A DNA stretch of 64,000 bases, taken from the NCBI GenBank assembly GCA_023667045.1, contig JAMPAU010000004.1:62001-126000 (forward strand), written 5' to 3'. This stretch comes from Ruminococcus flavefaciens (GTDB taxonomy: Bacteria > Bacillota > Clostridia > Oscillospirales > Ruminococcaceae). The notes under the pieces were generated by a model. That model did not search any database, was not told the origin of the DNA, and worked only from the letters and a program-made list of their open reading frames with translations. The position numbers and the translations under genes are program-made. Shown here piece after piece: positions 26,529 to 35,276 of the stretch (positions are counted from its first letter, which is position 1; each line of letters opens with the position of its first letter).

Positions 26529-27656
26529 ATGTCGGTTTATCTTGATAATGCCTCGACTACAAAGCCATGCAGAGAGGCAGTTGAGGCGGTTATGGAGACG
26601 GTTACGGAAAATTTCGGCAATCCGTCTTCACTGCACAGGGCAGGTCTTAATGCACAGCTTGCTGTAGACAGGGCAAGAAAAATAATAGCAGGTTCGGTAG
26701 GTGCTGACACAGGGGAGATATATTTTACGTCCGGAGCAACGGAGAGTAATAACCTTGCACTGAGGGGTGCTATGGGTGCTTACGGTAAAAGAAAAAACAA
26801 AGTAGTTGTTTCTTCGGTGGAACACGCTTCAGTGGACGAGACTGTTTCCGCACTGGAAAAACAGGGCTTTGAGACTGTCCGTATAAGTCCACGTGAAGAC
26901 GGTCGCTTTTATCTGGAAGACTTTCTGAATGTATGTGACGAAAAAACCTGCATAATAAGCATGATGCTTGTAAACAACGAAACAGGGCATATACTTCCGG
27001 TAGGCGAGACTTTCAAGGCAGTGAAAAAGCGTTTTCCGGAGATAATCACCCACTGCGACTGCGTACAGGGCTATATGAAAGTTCCGGTAAACGTGAAAAA
27101 TCTCAGTGCGGATATGATTTCACTTAGTGGTCACAAGATACACGCCGTCAAGGGTGTCGGTGCTTTATACATTAAAAAAGGTATACGTGTAACGCCCGTT
27201 GTTACCGGCGGACATCAGGAAAAGGGAATACGTTCCGGTACTGAAAGTGTACCGCTTATATCGGCTTTTGGTTCGGCAGTGGAAAAGTACGCTCCTACCA
27301 TTGCAGAACGCTATGAAAAAGTCTCCGGACTGAAAAGACATCTCCTTGACGGATTGTTAGAAATAGACGGCGTGACGATAAATTCTCCGGAAAACGCTTC
27401 GCCTTACGTCGTGAATATATCAGCCGGAAAGCGTTCTGAAATAATGTTGCACTTCATGGAACAGAAAGAAATATACGTTTCAAGCGGTTCGGCGTGTTCA
27501 AAGGGACAGCAGAGCGGTGTGCTGGGACAGTTTGGCATAAAGGGAAAAAACGCTGACAGTGCCTTGCGTATCAGCATGACCGCCGATACAACTACAGAAG
27601 AACTTGATGTATTTATAGACGCTCTCCGTGAGGGCATGGAAAAAATAAGAGGTTAA
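26529..27656 (+). CDS. Cysteine desulfurase (NifS/IscS family, paired with ThiI)
   Basis: This PLP enzyme takes sulfur from cysteine and passes it on as persulfide. The 375-residue protein shows VYLDNASTTKP at the N-terminus, the PLP lysine in SLSGHKIHAVKG near residue 200, and the catalytic Cys in SSGSACSKG near residue 323. ATG 26529 begins the conserved N-terminus; the upstream open frame is probably untranslated. It is followed 21 bp later by thiI, so, as with NifZ-ThiI in B. subtilis, it is probably the dedicated sulfur donor for 4-thiouridine in tRNA. Confidence 0.94.
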   Translation: MSVYLDNASTTKPCREAVEAVMETVTENFGNPSSLHRAGLNAQLAVDRARKIIAGSVGADTGEIYFTSGATESNNLALRGAMGAYGKRKNKVVVSSVEHASVDETVSALEKQGFETVRISPREDGRFYLEDFLNVCDEKTCIISMMLVNNETGHILPVGETFKAVKKRFPEIITHCDCVQGYMKVPVNVKNLSADMISLSGHKIHAVKGVGALYIKKGIRVTPVVTGGHQEKGIRSGTESVPLISAFGSAVEKYAPTIAERYEKVSGLKRHLLDGLLEIDGVTINSPENASPYVVNISAGKRSEIMLHFMEQKEIYVSSGSACSKGQQSGVLGQFGIKGKNADSALRISMTADTTTEELDVFIDALREGMEKIRG

Positions 27657-27677
27657 TTAAAGAAAGGATTTTTGATT

Positions 27678-28856
27678 ATGAAAGAAATTGTACTTGTAAA
27701 ATATGGTGAAATGGTTCTCAAGGGACTGAATAAAAAGTCTTTCGAGGATATGCTTACAAAAAACATAAAACGCCGTCTGAAAAGTTTAGGACATTTTCAG
27801 CTTACGTCGGCACAGTCAACAACATATATCACACCGCTTGACGACAATGCGGATTTGGAGGAAGTAGTTGACCGTGTGGGTAAGATTTTCGGTATATCTG
27901 CACTGTGCCGTGCTTGCATATGCGAAAAGGATTTCGGCGATATAACAGAAAAAAGCCTTGAATACCTCAATGAAGTTCTCAGCGGAGCTAAGACTTTCAA
28001 GGTAAATGCAAAGCGTTCAGACAAGGCATTTCATATGAAGTCGCCGGAAATATGTGCTGAACTCGGCGGTATACTGCTTGAAAAGTTCCCGAACCTTACT
28101 GTTGACGTAAAAAATCCGGAAGTTACAGTTACCGTTGAAATCCGTGATACAAACGCTTACGTCCATGCCGAAAATATAAAGGGAGCAGGCGGTCTGCCGG
28201 TGGGAAGCAGTGGAAAGGCAATGCTGTTATTGTCGGGTGGTATAGACAGTCCGGTTGCCGGATATATGATGGCAAAAAGAGGCGTACACATTTCGGCTAT
28301 ACATTATGTAAGTCCGCCGTATACTTCCGACAGGGCATTGATGAAAGTAGAGCAGTTATGCGAAAAACTCACCGACTATTGCGGTGGTGTAGCATTTTTC
28401 TGTGTGCCTTTCACTGAGATACAGGAGGCTATAAAAGACAACTGCCCCGAAGAATATTTCACTATTATAATGCGTCGTCTTATGATGGAGATAGCACAGA
28501 GAATATGCGAAAAGGACAACTGCCTTGCCTTGATTACCGGCGAGAGCGTGGGACAGGTTGCAAGCCAGACCATGTCGGCTATAGCCTGTACTGACGCAGT
28601 GTGCAGAATACCTGTATTCCGTCCGCTTGTGGGTATGGATAAGACAGAGATTATCGAGATTGCACGAAAGATAGATACTTTTGAAACTTCCGTGCTTCCG
28701 TATGAGGATTGCTGTACTGTATTCACGCCACGCCACCCGAAAGTAAGACCTTTACTTTCTGATGTTGAAAAGGCTCAGAATAATTTTGACTTTGAACCGC
28801 TTATACAGAAAGCCGTTGAAAATACTGAAATGAAGACCTTTACTTATTCAAAGTAA
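27678..28856 (+). CDS. thiI: tRNA 4-thiouridine synthetase ThiI
   Basis: ThiI adenylates U8 of tRNA and transfers sulfur to make 4-thiouridine, a UV-sensor base. The 392-residue protein has an N-terminal ferredoxin-like/THUMP region, then the PP-loop LLSGGIDSPVAGYMMAKRG near residue 183, and ends after the pyrophosphatase domain. It lacks the rhodanese domain of E. coli ThiI, as in other Firmicutes, so the neighbouring desulfurase should deliver sulfur directly. ATG 27678 has AAAGGA 9 bp upstream. Confidence 0.95.
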   Translation: MKEIVLVKYGEMVLKGLNKKSFEDMLTKNIKRRLKSLGHFQLTSAQSTTYITPLDDNADLEEVVDRVGKIFGISALCRACICEKDFGDITEKSLEYLNEVLSGAKTFKVNAKRSDKAFHMKSPEICAELGGILLEKFPNLTVDVKNPEVTVTVEIRDTNAYVHAENIKGAGGLPVGSSGKAMLLLSGGIDSPVAGYMMAKRGVHISAIHYVSPPYTSDRALMKVEQLCEKLTDYCGGVAFFCVPFTEIQEAIKDNCPEEYFTIIMRRLMMEIAQRICEKDNCLALITGESVGQVASQTMSAIACTDAVCRIPVFRPLVGMDKTEIIEIARKIDTFETSVLPYEDCCTVFTPRHPKVRPLLSDVEKAQNNFDFEPLIQKAVENTEMKTFTYSK

Positions 28857-29006
28857 GGTGTCGGAAATGTGAATATATATCAGCGAAATGTGTGAAATAT
28901 GTGATAATAAATCCTGCTGTGAATAATGCTTTTGTTTAAGATATACAAAAAACGGGTATTAAAAAATTACTGAATGGTTATTGTAATGAATGTTATTTCC
29001 ATAACC

Positions 29007-29036
29007 TTGACAAGCAGGCGTGATTTGCTGTAAAAT
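29007..29036 (+). promoter_or_regulatory. Promoter for the sortase operon
   Basis: TTGACA, 18 bp, TAAAAT, ending 51 bp before the first sortase ATG. The rest of the 231-bp gap after thiI shows no clear terminator or RNA gene. Confidence 0.65.
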
Positions 29037-29087
29037 ATATATTACAATAAGAATAAAATTTCTTGCCGGTAGAGGAGATTTAATCTG

Positions 29088-30851
29088 ATGAAAGATAATT
29101 TGAATGATGTTATTCCTGAAAGCACTCAGGATAAAAATGATAAACTTAATGAAATTCTTAATTCGGTAGACAGCAAATTACAGCCGGAAAGTAATGTTTC
29201 CAGCTGGGAAGATGAGCTTACTTCAGTTATCGAAAAGCGTTCTCATAAATCGGATATTGAAGAAATCCTCAGTGAGATTTCCTCAGAGCCGGAAAAAGAA
29301 ATATCTGCTCCGGAAGTGGCAGACGAGGAATTTCAGCAGAATGACGTGCAGGAACTTGTCTCTCAGATTACTGTAGGAAAAAAAGTCAGCGAACTTAGTG
29401 AACAGAAAAAAATGCTTGCCGAAGAAAATGAAAAGCCGTCTGAAACTTTGGAAGAAGTTACAGAGAATACGAAAACAGCAGAAGAATCTGATAATACTGT
29501 TGATACTGTACAAGAAGTTACAGAAGAACCGGCAGTACAGGAAAATCCGGAAGTTCACAGCGAAACACCAACAACTGAAGATGTTTCCGGTCAGGAAAAG
29601 GCACAGACACTTGTATATAATGTACCACGCAGAAAAGCACCGGAGAGTGTTGTTCGTGCTACTGTTGCAAGTACTCCTGTGGCACAGGTAAGAAAACCTG
29701 TAAAGAAAATAGTAAGGGTTGACAAAGCTAAATCTTCTGAACCCCATAAGCCCGAACAGCCTGTTAAAAGAAACATTCCGGAGCAGGCACGTGTCAATAT
29801 GAGGAATGAAAAGAATATCCCGAAACAGAAAAAGAAAAAGTCTGTTAAGGAAAAATTTATTGATTTATTCCCTCAGAAACAAGACCCCGCTCTTGAAAAA
29901 GTCCGCAAGGTTGTTTTTATGTGTTCGATATGTGCTATAGTAGTGTGCGGTTATATGGTCGGGGATTATTATATTGACCTCGGAAAGAGTAAAAGCCTTC
30001 ACGACGAAATCGAAAGTATATATGAACCTTATAATCCTCCGGTACAGGCACAAAATGTAGCAACTATTTACGAGCCGGACTATGAACGTACTTACACTAT
30101 GCTTGACGGTGCAAAGAAACTTCTTGACATGAACCCCGATGTAGTAGGTTATATAACTATCCCTAATACTCCGGTGGCAAATCCTGTTATGCAGTCGGGT
30201 GATAATTCAAAGTACCTTGACCAGAATATAAACGGCGACAGTTCAAGGGCAGGTGAGCTTTTCCTTGACTACAGAAATAACTTTGACAGGGTAGTTGACG
30301 GTAAACTAAGCGTTGCCAATTCCGACAATCTTGTTATTTATGGTCACAATATGAAAAACGACGAGATGTTTGGCAGTCTTAAATATTATCAGCGTAACTA
30401 TAATTACTATAATGATAATCCTGTTATCTATTTGAACTCCAACTATGAATGCTATACATATAAAATATTCTCATACTTTATCCTTGACGCTCTCGACGAA
30501 TCGGAAACAGCTTACGACTGCTGGAATAAGTTTGATTTCGACGACGAGGAAGATTTCTATAATTTCGTGAATGAGGCAAAAAAGAGAAGTCTCGGTCTTA
30601 ATGATGTTGACGTGAAGTATGGCGACAAGCTTTTGACACTCTCAACCTGCAATACTATTTTAGGTGACAGGGGTCGTCTTATCGTTATGGGAAGACTTCT
30701 CAGAGATGGTGAGGACGCAAGACAGGGTACAGAAAAAAATGTGCAGAATGCTAATGTAAAATGGCCCTCTATATATTATCAGCAGAAACCAAATGAAAAA
30801 TATAATCCAGATGCAGAATTTATTCCGTATGGTCCTAACGAGGAGGAATAA
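29088..30851 (+). CDS. Class B sortase with long cytoplasmic N-terminal region
   Basis: Sortases cleave sorting signals and attach proteins to the cell wall. The 587-residue protein has an unusually long, acidic then basic N-terminal region (1-270) with no predicted fold, one membrane helix at about 274-296, and an outer class B sortase domain. Catalytic residues are H420 (VIYGHNM), C521 (TLSTC) and R530. Typical class B sortases are about 240-260 residues, so over half of this protein is extra and should be cytoplasmic. It heads an operon with a second sortase and a SpoIID-like protein. No sorting-signal substrate is evident in the window. Confidence 0.88.
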   Translation: MKDNLNDVIPESTQDKNDKLNEILNSVDSKLQPESNVSSWEDELTSVIEKRSHKSDIEEILSEISSEPEKEISAPEVADEEFQQNDVQELVSQITVGKKVSELSEQKKMLAEENEKPSETLEEVTENTKTAEESDNTVDTVQEVTEEPAVQENPEVHSETPTTEDVSGQEKAQTLVYNVPRRKAPESVVRATVASTPVAQVRKPVKKIVRVDKAKSSEPHKPEQPVKRNIPEQARVNMRNEKNIPKQKKKKSVKEKFIDLFPQKQDPALEKVRKVVFMCSICAIVVCGYMVGDYYIDLGKSKSLHDEIESIYEPYNPPVQAQNVATIYEPDYERTYTMLDGAKKLLDMNPDVVGYITIPNTPVANPVMQSGDNSKYLDQNINGDSSRAGELFLDYRNNFDRVVDGKLSVANSDNLVIYGHNMKNDEMFGSLKYYQRNYNYYNDNPVIYLNSNYECYTYKIFSYFILDALDESETAYDCWNKFDFDDEEDFYNFVNEAKKRSLGLNDVDVKYGDKLLTLSTCNTILGDRGRLIVMGRLLRDGEDARQGTEKNVQNANVKWPSIYYQQKPNEKYNPDAEFIPYGPNEEE

Positions 30852-30856
30852 TTAAT

Positions 30857-31840
30857 ATGAAAATTGCAAAGATTATTTCTATATTTTCGGCGTGCGTGGC
30901 GGTAGTGTCCATATCTGCCTCTGTACTCATGATGAGACAGAAAGACGACGATTTTTATATTCCTACTGCTGTCGCCAATGATAACGTTGATGAATACAGT
31001 TATGAACCGCAGACAGAAGTATACATACCGGAAGAAACTACTACTGAACAGTCCGAGCCGGAAACGGAAGCAGAAACTGAATATGATTCAATGGACTTTC
31101 CGGTTTATGATTATGTGCCGTCCAATTCCGGAATGACAGAACAGGCAAAACTTCTGATGAAACAAAATGACGATGTTGTGGGCTGGCTTAAAATAAACAA
31201 TACTCAGATTGATTATCCGCTTCTTAAAGACCCTGGAGATATTACCCCAAATACTGGCTATGGCAGTGAGTTTGTTGAATATAATGAATTTTATCTGCAC
31301 CATAATATGAACAGGCAGTATCTCTTTGAGGGCAATATATACATGGACTGCCGTGATAATTTCGGCAGTGATGAAGACCAGCAGTCCGAAAATATAGTTA
31401 TTTACGGTCACAATATGCTCAACGGCTCACAGTTTGGTAATCTCCGACTATATAAAGACACAAGCTATTACTGGACAAATCCATTTGTATATCTCAGTTC
31501 AAATTACAAAGACTATGAGTATGTTATAGTTTCTTTCTGCATAACAAGCGGAAACGCAGACACGGATTTCAGATACTGGGATATGGAAGAACTCGACACA
31601 AAGGCAGATTTCGACTATTACGTGAACAGAATAAAGCGTGACCAGTTGCTTGATACCGGAGTTGACATAAAATACGGCGACAAACTACTTACTCTTTCCA
31701 CTTGCCATGCCGATGCGGACAATACAAGGTTTATTGTTCTTGCAAGAAGACTGAGGGACGGCGAGATTGCCGGTGATATGTCAACCATACAGAAAACCGC
31801 TCCGTTAGTACAGAACCGCAGAAAGACGGTTAAAAAATAA
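30857..31840 (+). CDS. Class B sortase (second copy)
   Basis: The 327-residue protein has an N-terminal signal anchor (residues 5-25), a Thr/Glu-rich linker to about 85, and a class B sortase domain with H185 (IVIYGHNM), C283 (TLSTCHAD) and R291. It resembles the preceding sortase in the catalytic half but lacks the long cytoplasmic region, so the pair probably arose by duplication and then diverged. It starts 5 bp after the first sortase and ends 13 bp before the SpoIID-like gene. Confidence 0.9.
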   Translation: MKIAKIISIFSACVAVVSISASVLMMRQKDDDFYIPTAVANDNVDEYSYEPQTEVYIPEETTTEQSEPETEAETEYDSMDFPVYDYVPSNSGMTEQAKLLMKQNDDVVGWLKINNTQIDYPLLKDPGDITPNTGYGSEFVEYNEFYLHHNMNRQYLFEGNIYMDCRDNFGSDEDQQSENIVIYGHNMLNGSQFGNLRLYKDTSYYWTNPFVYLSSNYKDYEYVIVSFCITSGNADTDFRYWDMEELDTKADFDYYVNRIKRDQLLDTGVDIKYGDKLLTLSTCHADADNTRFIVLARRLRDGEIAGDMSTIQKTAPLVQNRRKTVKK

Positions 31841-31853
31841 CAAGGAGAAAATT

Positions 31854-33176
31854 ATGAAGACAAAGATATTTAAACGCATTCCTGCATTTATGTCCGCAGT
31901 GCTGATGTGTTCGGTGGCTGTATGCGGACAGTATGCTTATGCGGTCAGCGAAGATGTGCCGGATATGCCATACAATTACGGCGACCCGTACAATACGGAA
32001 GACACTACTGAACCAAATATACAGGAGGATATTCTTACTCCTGTCACAACTGAAGTCTCCGACGGTACTGTAGTTGATATTACTATACCACAGGACGATG
32101 AAACGGCTGTCCCTCTTGATACAGCACCGGTACAGTCAAACAGCAGAAAAAAAGCCTCTGTAAAAGACTATGATTCAAGTCTTTCTGCTGTAAGCTATGA
32201 ATTTTCATATCCGGAATACACGTATGAAGAAGATTTTTCCAACTATACTACCGGTCAGCAGTATGAGCAGGCTAAAAAAGATATGATAGTTTCTTTCCGC
32301 ACTGCAAACCCTGTTACATCGGTAAAGCGTGACGAAGGTGAAGACCCTGCTCAGTTCGGACACGTAGGGGAAATTCCGGTTCCTCACGAACAGGACGTAT
32401 CTTCAGATATGTCCGGAGAATTTACCTTTGTGACATACGGCTGGGGTCACGGCGTGGGAATGAGCCAGAACGGTGCGGACTTCTATGCGACATATGCCGG
32501 TTGGTCGTATCAGGATATTTTAGCACATTACTACCCGAATACCTACCTTATGAATACAGGTCTCACAGACTATGAAGAACTCACTATTAACGGTGAACCT
32601 GCCGGAGATACCGTTTCTGTTGTAGCACAGATTGTAAACAGGGAAATCGGCGGTTCTATGAACTATGAGGCTATAAAGGCACAGGCTGTTGCAGTATATA
32701 CGTACCTAAAATATCATGACGACGACTCAGCAGACCTTCTCGGCAAGCCCGACCCTCCGCAAGTTGTCATTGACGCTTGCACGGACGTTCTCGGTGAAGC
32801 CCTCTACTACAACGGCAGTTACGCCCTCACTATGTTCTCTGCCTCAACAGGCGGTTGCACTGCAAACTGCGGTGAGGTATTCTATGCTGATATTCCCTAT
32901 CTGATAAGCGTGCCGAGCGATTACGACGAACTTTATGACCCGCACTACGGCACGGTTACATATTATCCTGCATCTGAGGTTAAAAGGCTTATCGAGGCTG
33001 AATATAAGATAACACTTTCCGACGACCCTGGAAACTGGATTCAGCCGACATACTCCACACAGACAGGATACGTTACAGATGTAAATATAGACAATCAGAT
33101 TTCCATAAGAGGATATGAACTGAAATTACTGCTTGACCTGAAGTCTTCAAAGTTCAATCTTACATATACCTATTAA
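31854..33176 (+). CDS. SpoIID/LytB-like protein with circularly permuted domain
   Basis: SpoIID is a lytic transglycosylase that cuts denuded glycan strands during sporulation. The 440-residue protein has a signal peptide (about 1-30), a low-complexity linker to about 185, and then SpoIID motifs in shifted order. GWGHGVGMSQNGA (196-208) with YQDILAHYYPNT, normally C-terminal, comes first. The catalytic-type VNREIGG (E264), YEAIKAQAVAVYTY and SASTGGC (329-335) follow. The C-terminus ends LLLDLKSSKFNLTY, which in normal SpoIID leads into the GHGVGMSQ block. All motifs seem intact. It is the third gene of the sortase operon. Confidence 0.85.
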   Translation: MKTKIFKRIPAFMSAVLMCSVAVCGQYAYAVSEDVPDMPYNYGDPYNTEDTTEPNIQEDILTPVTTEVSDGTVVDITIPQDDETAVPLDTAPVQSNSRKKASVKDYDSSLSAVSYEFSYPEYTYEEDFSNYTTGQQYEQAKKDMIVSFRTANPVTSVKRDEGEDPAQFGHVGEIPVPHEQDVSSDMSGEFTFVTYGWGHGVGMSQNGADFYATYAGWSYQDILAHYYPNTYLMNTGLTDYEELTINGEPAGDTVSVVAQIVNREIGGSMNYEAIKAQAVAVYTYLKYHDDDSADLLGKPDPPQVVIDACTDVLGEALYYNGSYALTMFSASTGGCTANCGEVFYADIPYLISVPSDYDELYDPHYGTVTYYPASEVKRLIEAEYKITLSDDPGNWIQPTYSTQTGYVTDVNIDNQISIRGYELKLLLDLKSSKFNLTYTY

Positions 33177-33181
33177 AATAT

Positions 33182-33243
33182 AATAAGTCTTTGGACGTAC
33201 GGCGTTTTTCTGTCTGTGCGTTCAGGGGCTTATTCGCTTTTTA
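33182..33243 (+). terminator. Probable terminator after the SpoIID-like gene
   Basis: Arms AATAAG/CTTATT and TGGACG/CGTTCA form an imperfect long hairpin, followed within 4 bp by TTTTT. Between here and the rsmH promoter (33244-33396) I see nothing definite. Confidence 0.5.
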
Positions 33244-33396
33244 TTCTGTGCGTACAGTTAAAATTTTTATATGGGTAAAATAAATTAATAAATATCGGGA
33301 ACGTGTGTTCTGTAATTATGCGGTCTTGAATGTTTTTTGGAAATATTACCGGAAAACGCTGTGAAATTTAGGTTGACAATTGTGCATTATTACATC

Positions 33397-33425
33397 TTGA
33401 TAATTTGTCTGTTAGGTTGTATAAT
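33397..33425 (+). promoter_or_regulatory. Promoter for the division and cell wall cluster
   Basis: TTGATA, 17 bp, TATAAT. A second TTGACA lies upstream at 33373 without a well-spaced -10. The leader before rsmH is about 105 bases; it reads open but lacks a start with a ribosome site. Confidence 0.7.
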
Positions 33426-33537
33426 TAATGTAGGTGAAAAAATTTTTTCGCCTTTAAGTCAGGAGCGTAAAGAGGCAGGACTTTTCATATCGTTTCCGGC
33501 ATTCTGCTCTTATTATGAAAGTCAGGAGATTTGTTTT

Positions 33538-34476
33538 ATGAAATTCAGTCATGTTCCCGTTATGCTCGAAAAATGTATTGACGGTCTTAATATACGCCCC
33601 GACGGTATCTATGTTGACGGTACAGCAGGAGGTGCAGGGCATTCATCTGCTATAGCCTCACATCTCAGTGAAAACGGCAGGCTGATTTCTATTGACCGTG
33701 ACCCCGACGCTGTAGCCGTTGCTACTGAAAGGCTTTCGTGTTACAGTATGGCACAGGTTGTAAGAAATAATTACTCAAATATAAGGGAAGTTCTCGGCAG
33801 TCTCGGCATTGAAAAGGTTGACGGCGTGCTTCTTGATTTGGGAGTGTCTTCATATCAGCTTGACGAGGAGAGCAGGGGATTTTCATATCATGCCGACGCT
33901 CCTCTTGATATGCGTATGGAAAAAGAGGGTATCAGTGCATATGATATTGTCAATACATACTCACAGCAGGAACTCGCCAAAATTATCTTTGAGTATGGGG
34001 AAGAAAAATTCTCACGTCGTATTGCCGATAATATCGTAAAGGCAAGGGAAACTGCTCCTGTGGAAACTACTCTACAGCTTGCCGACATAATAAGGCAGAG
34101 CGTTCCGCAGAAAGCAAGGCGTGACAAGAACCCATGCAAAAAGACTTTTCAGGCTATAAGAATCGCTGTAAACGGCGAACTCGAACACTTCTCGAAAGGT
34201 CTCGACGAGGCTTTCTATAGTCTCAAATCTGGTGGCAGACTTGCTGTAATAACTTTTCATTCGCTTGAGGACAGGCTTGTAAAGCAAAGATTTGCAGGCT
34301 GGTGCAGGGGCTGTATATGTCCGCCGGATTTTCCTCAGTGCGTATGCGGTCACAAGCCGGAGGGCGTACTTGTTAACAGAAAACCCCTTGAGGCAGACCA
34401 GAATGAAGTGGAAGAAAACAAAAGAAGCAGAAGTGCAAGGCTTAGAATTATCGAAAGGAGTGCGGATAATGGCTGA
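33538..34476 (+). CDS. rsmH: 16S rRNA m4C1402 methyltransferase
   Basis: RsmH (MraW) methylates C1402 of 16S rRNA in the P site. The 312-residue protein begins FSHVPVMLEKCIDGL, has the SAM loop YVDGTAGGAGHSSAI, then GVLLDLGVSSYQLD, DAPLDMRM, and TFHSLEDRLVKQRF near the end. ATG 33538 has AGGAG 9 bp upstream; the open frame extends 67 codons further back, but that part has no family similarity. It is the first gene of the cluster; mraZ, usual before it, is absent. Confidence 0.96.
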   Translation: MKFSHVPVMLEKCIDGLNIRPDGIYVDGTAGGAGHSSAIASHLSENGRLISIDRDPDAVAVATERLSCYSMAQVVRNNYSNIREVLGSLGIEKVDGVLLDLGVSSYQLDEESRGFSYHADAPLDMRMEKEGISAYDIVNTYSQQELAKIIFEYGEEKFSRRIADNIVKARETAPVETTLQLADIIRQSVPQKARRDKNPCKKTFQAIRIAVNGELEHFSKGLDEAFYSLKSGGRLAVITFHSLEDRLVKQRFAGWCRGCICPPDFPQCVCGHKPEGVLVNRKPLEADQNEVEENKRSRSARLRIIERSADNG

Positions 34477-34972
34477 AAGTAATGCGGTATATTATTATGA
34501 AGAACCCGAAGATAATGATTTTCATGAGGAAGAACAGGCTGAAACTGAAACGGCAAGGGCAAAAAAGGCAAGAAAAAATATAAAGGTAAAGCACAATACC
34601 GAAACTAAAACCGGTTCTGTACTGACTATAATGCTTGTTTCGGTTATATCTGCCATTCTGCTCGGCTCGGTAGTCTATACACTGGACAGACGTAATACTG
34701 CATATAATGATGTCTCGGCTCTCAACAAACAGCTTAATCTTGCTAAGGCTGAAAACGTAAGACTTCAGTCTGAGCTTGAAAGCAAGATGTCCGCCAAGAA
34801 TGTTGAAGAATATGCAGAAAATGTACTGGGCATGAAGAAAATGGATTCTTCACAGATTAAATACATAAAAATTCAGACAGATGACGTGGTGAATATTCCG
34901 GAGCAGGAAAAAGGCTTTGTCGCTAAGGTAAAAGGCTTTTTTGATGACTGTGTGGAATATTTCAGAGGGTAG
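34469..34972 (+). CDS. ftsL: Cell division protein FtsL-like
   Basis: FtsL is a bitopic protein of the FtsQLB (DivIB-FtsL-DivIC) complex that activates septal wall synthesis. The 167-residue protein has an acidic then basic cytoplasmic region (1-48), a membrane helix at about 50-70, and a short coiled coil (about 78-105) followed by a tail ending with a MKKMD-type segment, as in FtsL. Primary sequence is poorly conserved, so position after rsmH supports the call. ATG 34469 has AAAGGAG 8 bp upstream and overlaps rsmH by 8 bp. Confidence 0.82.
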   Translation: MAESNAVYYYEEPEDNDFHEEEQAETETARAKKARKNIKVKHNTETKTGSVLTIMLVSVISAILLGSVVYTLDRRNTAYNDVSALNKQLNLAKAENVRLQSELESKMSAKNVEEYAENVLGMKKMDSSQIKYIKIQTDDVVNIPEQEKGFVAKVKGFFDDCVEYFRG

Positions 34973-35067
34973 TGCCAATATAAATATAATAAAAGGACTG
35001 CCTGTATAGCTCCGGCGAAATAAATATATGCCGGCAGTATTTTTGTAGAACAAAGGAGATACAGCGA

Positions 35068-35271
35068 GTGATTCGGAATATCAGAGATTATCTGTTCCGG
35101 AGCTTTCTGCAAAACTCCGGAACGGCGTTTCCACGCTTGAAAAGCGAAAAATCCTTCGTCGTATCAAAAGAAACGGACATCGCTATAAAAAAAGAAAAGA
35201 TGTTCACGGGCGGGGCTTTTATTTACCCTGCCTTATTCTGTTTTATATCAGATTACAACAGAAAGGACTGA
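35068..35271 (+). CDS. Possible small protein between ftsL and the septal PBP
   Basis: A 67-codon frame begins at GTG 35068 with AAAGGAG 9 bp upstream and ends 5 bp before the PBP start. I do not recognise the product; it is basic, with a weak hydrophobic stretch near the end. The ribosome site and fit between neighbours argue for a gene. The lack of any recognisable family argues against it. The overlapping frame that reads into the PBP gene has no start codon. Confidence 0.35.
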   Translation: MIRNIRDYLFRSFLQNSGTAFPRLKSEKSFVVSKETDIAIKKEKMFTGGAFIYPALFCFISDYNRKD

Positions 35272-35276
35272 CAGAT

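Noticed and set aside
33337-33537. N-terminal extension of rsmH by 67 codons
   Set aside because: It overlaps the promoter region, has no ribosome site, and lies outside the conserved RsmH start.
35049-35276. In-frame upstream extension of the septal PBP gene
   Set aside because: The frame is open to 35049 but has no start codon; the ATG at 35277 has its own AGAAAGGA site and gives the normal N-terminus.
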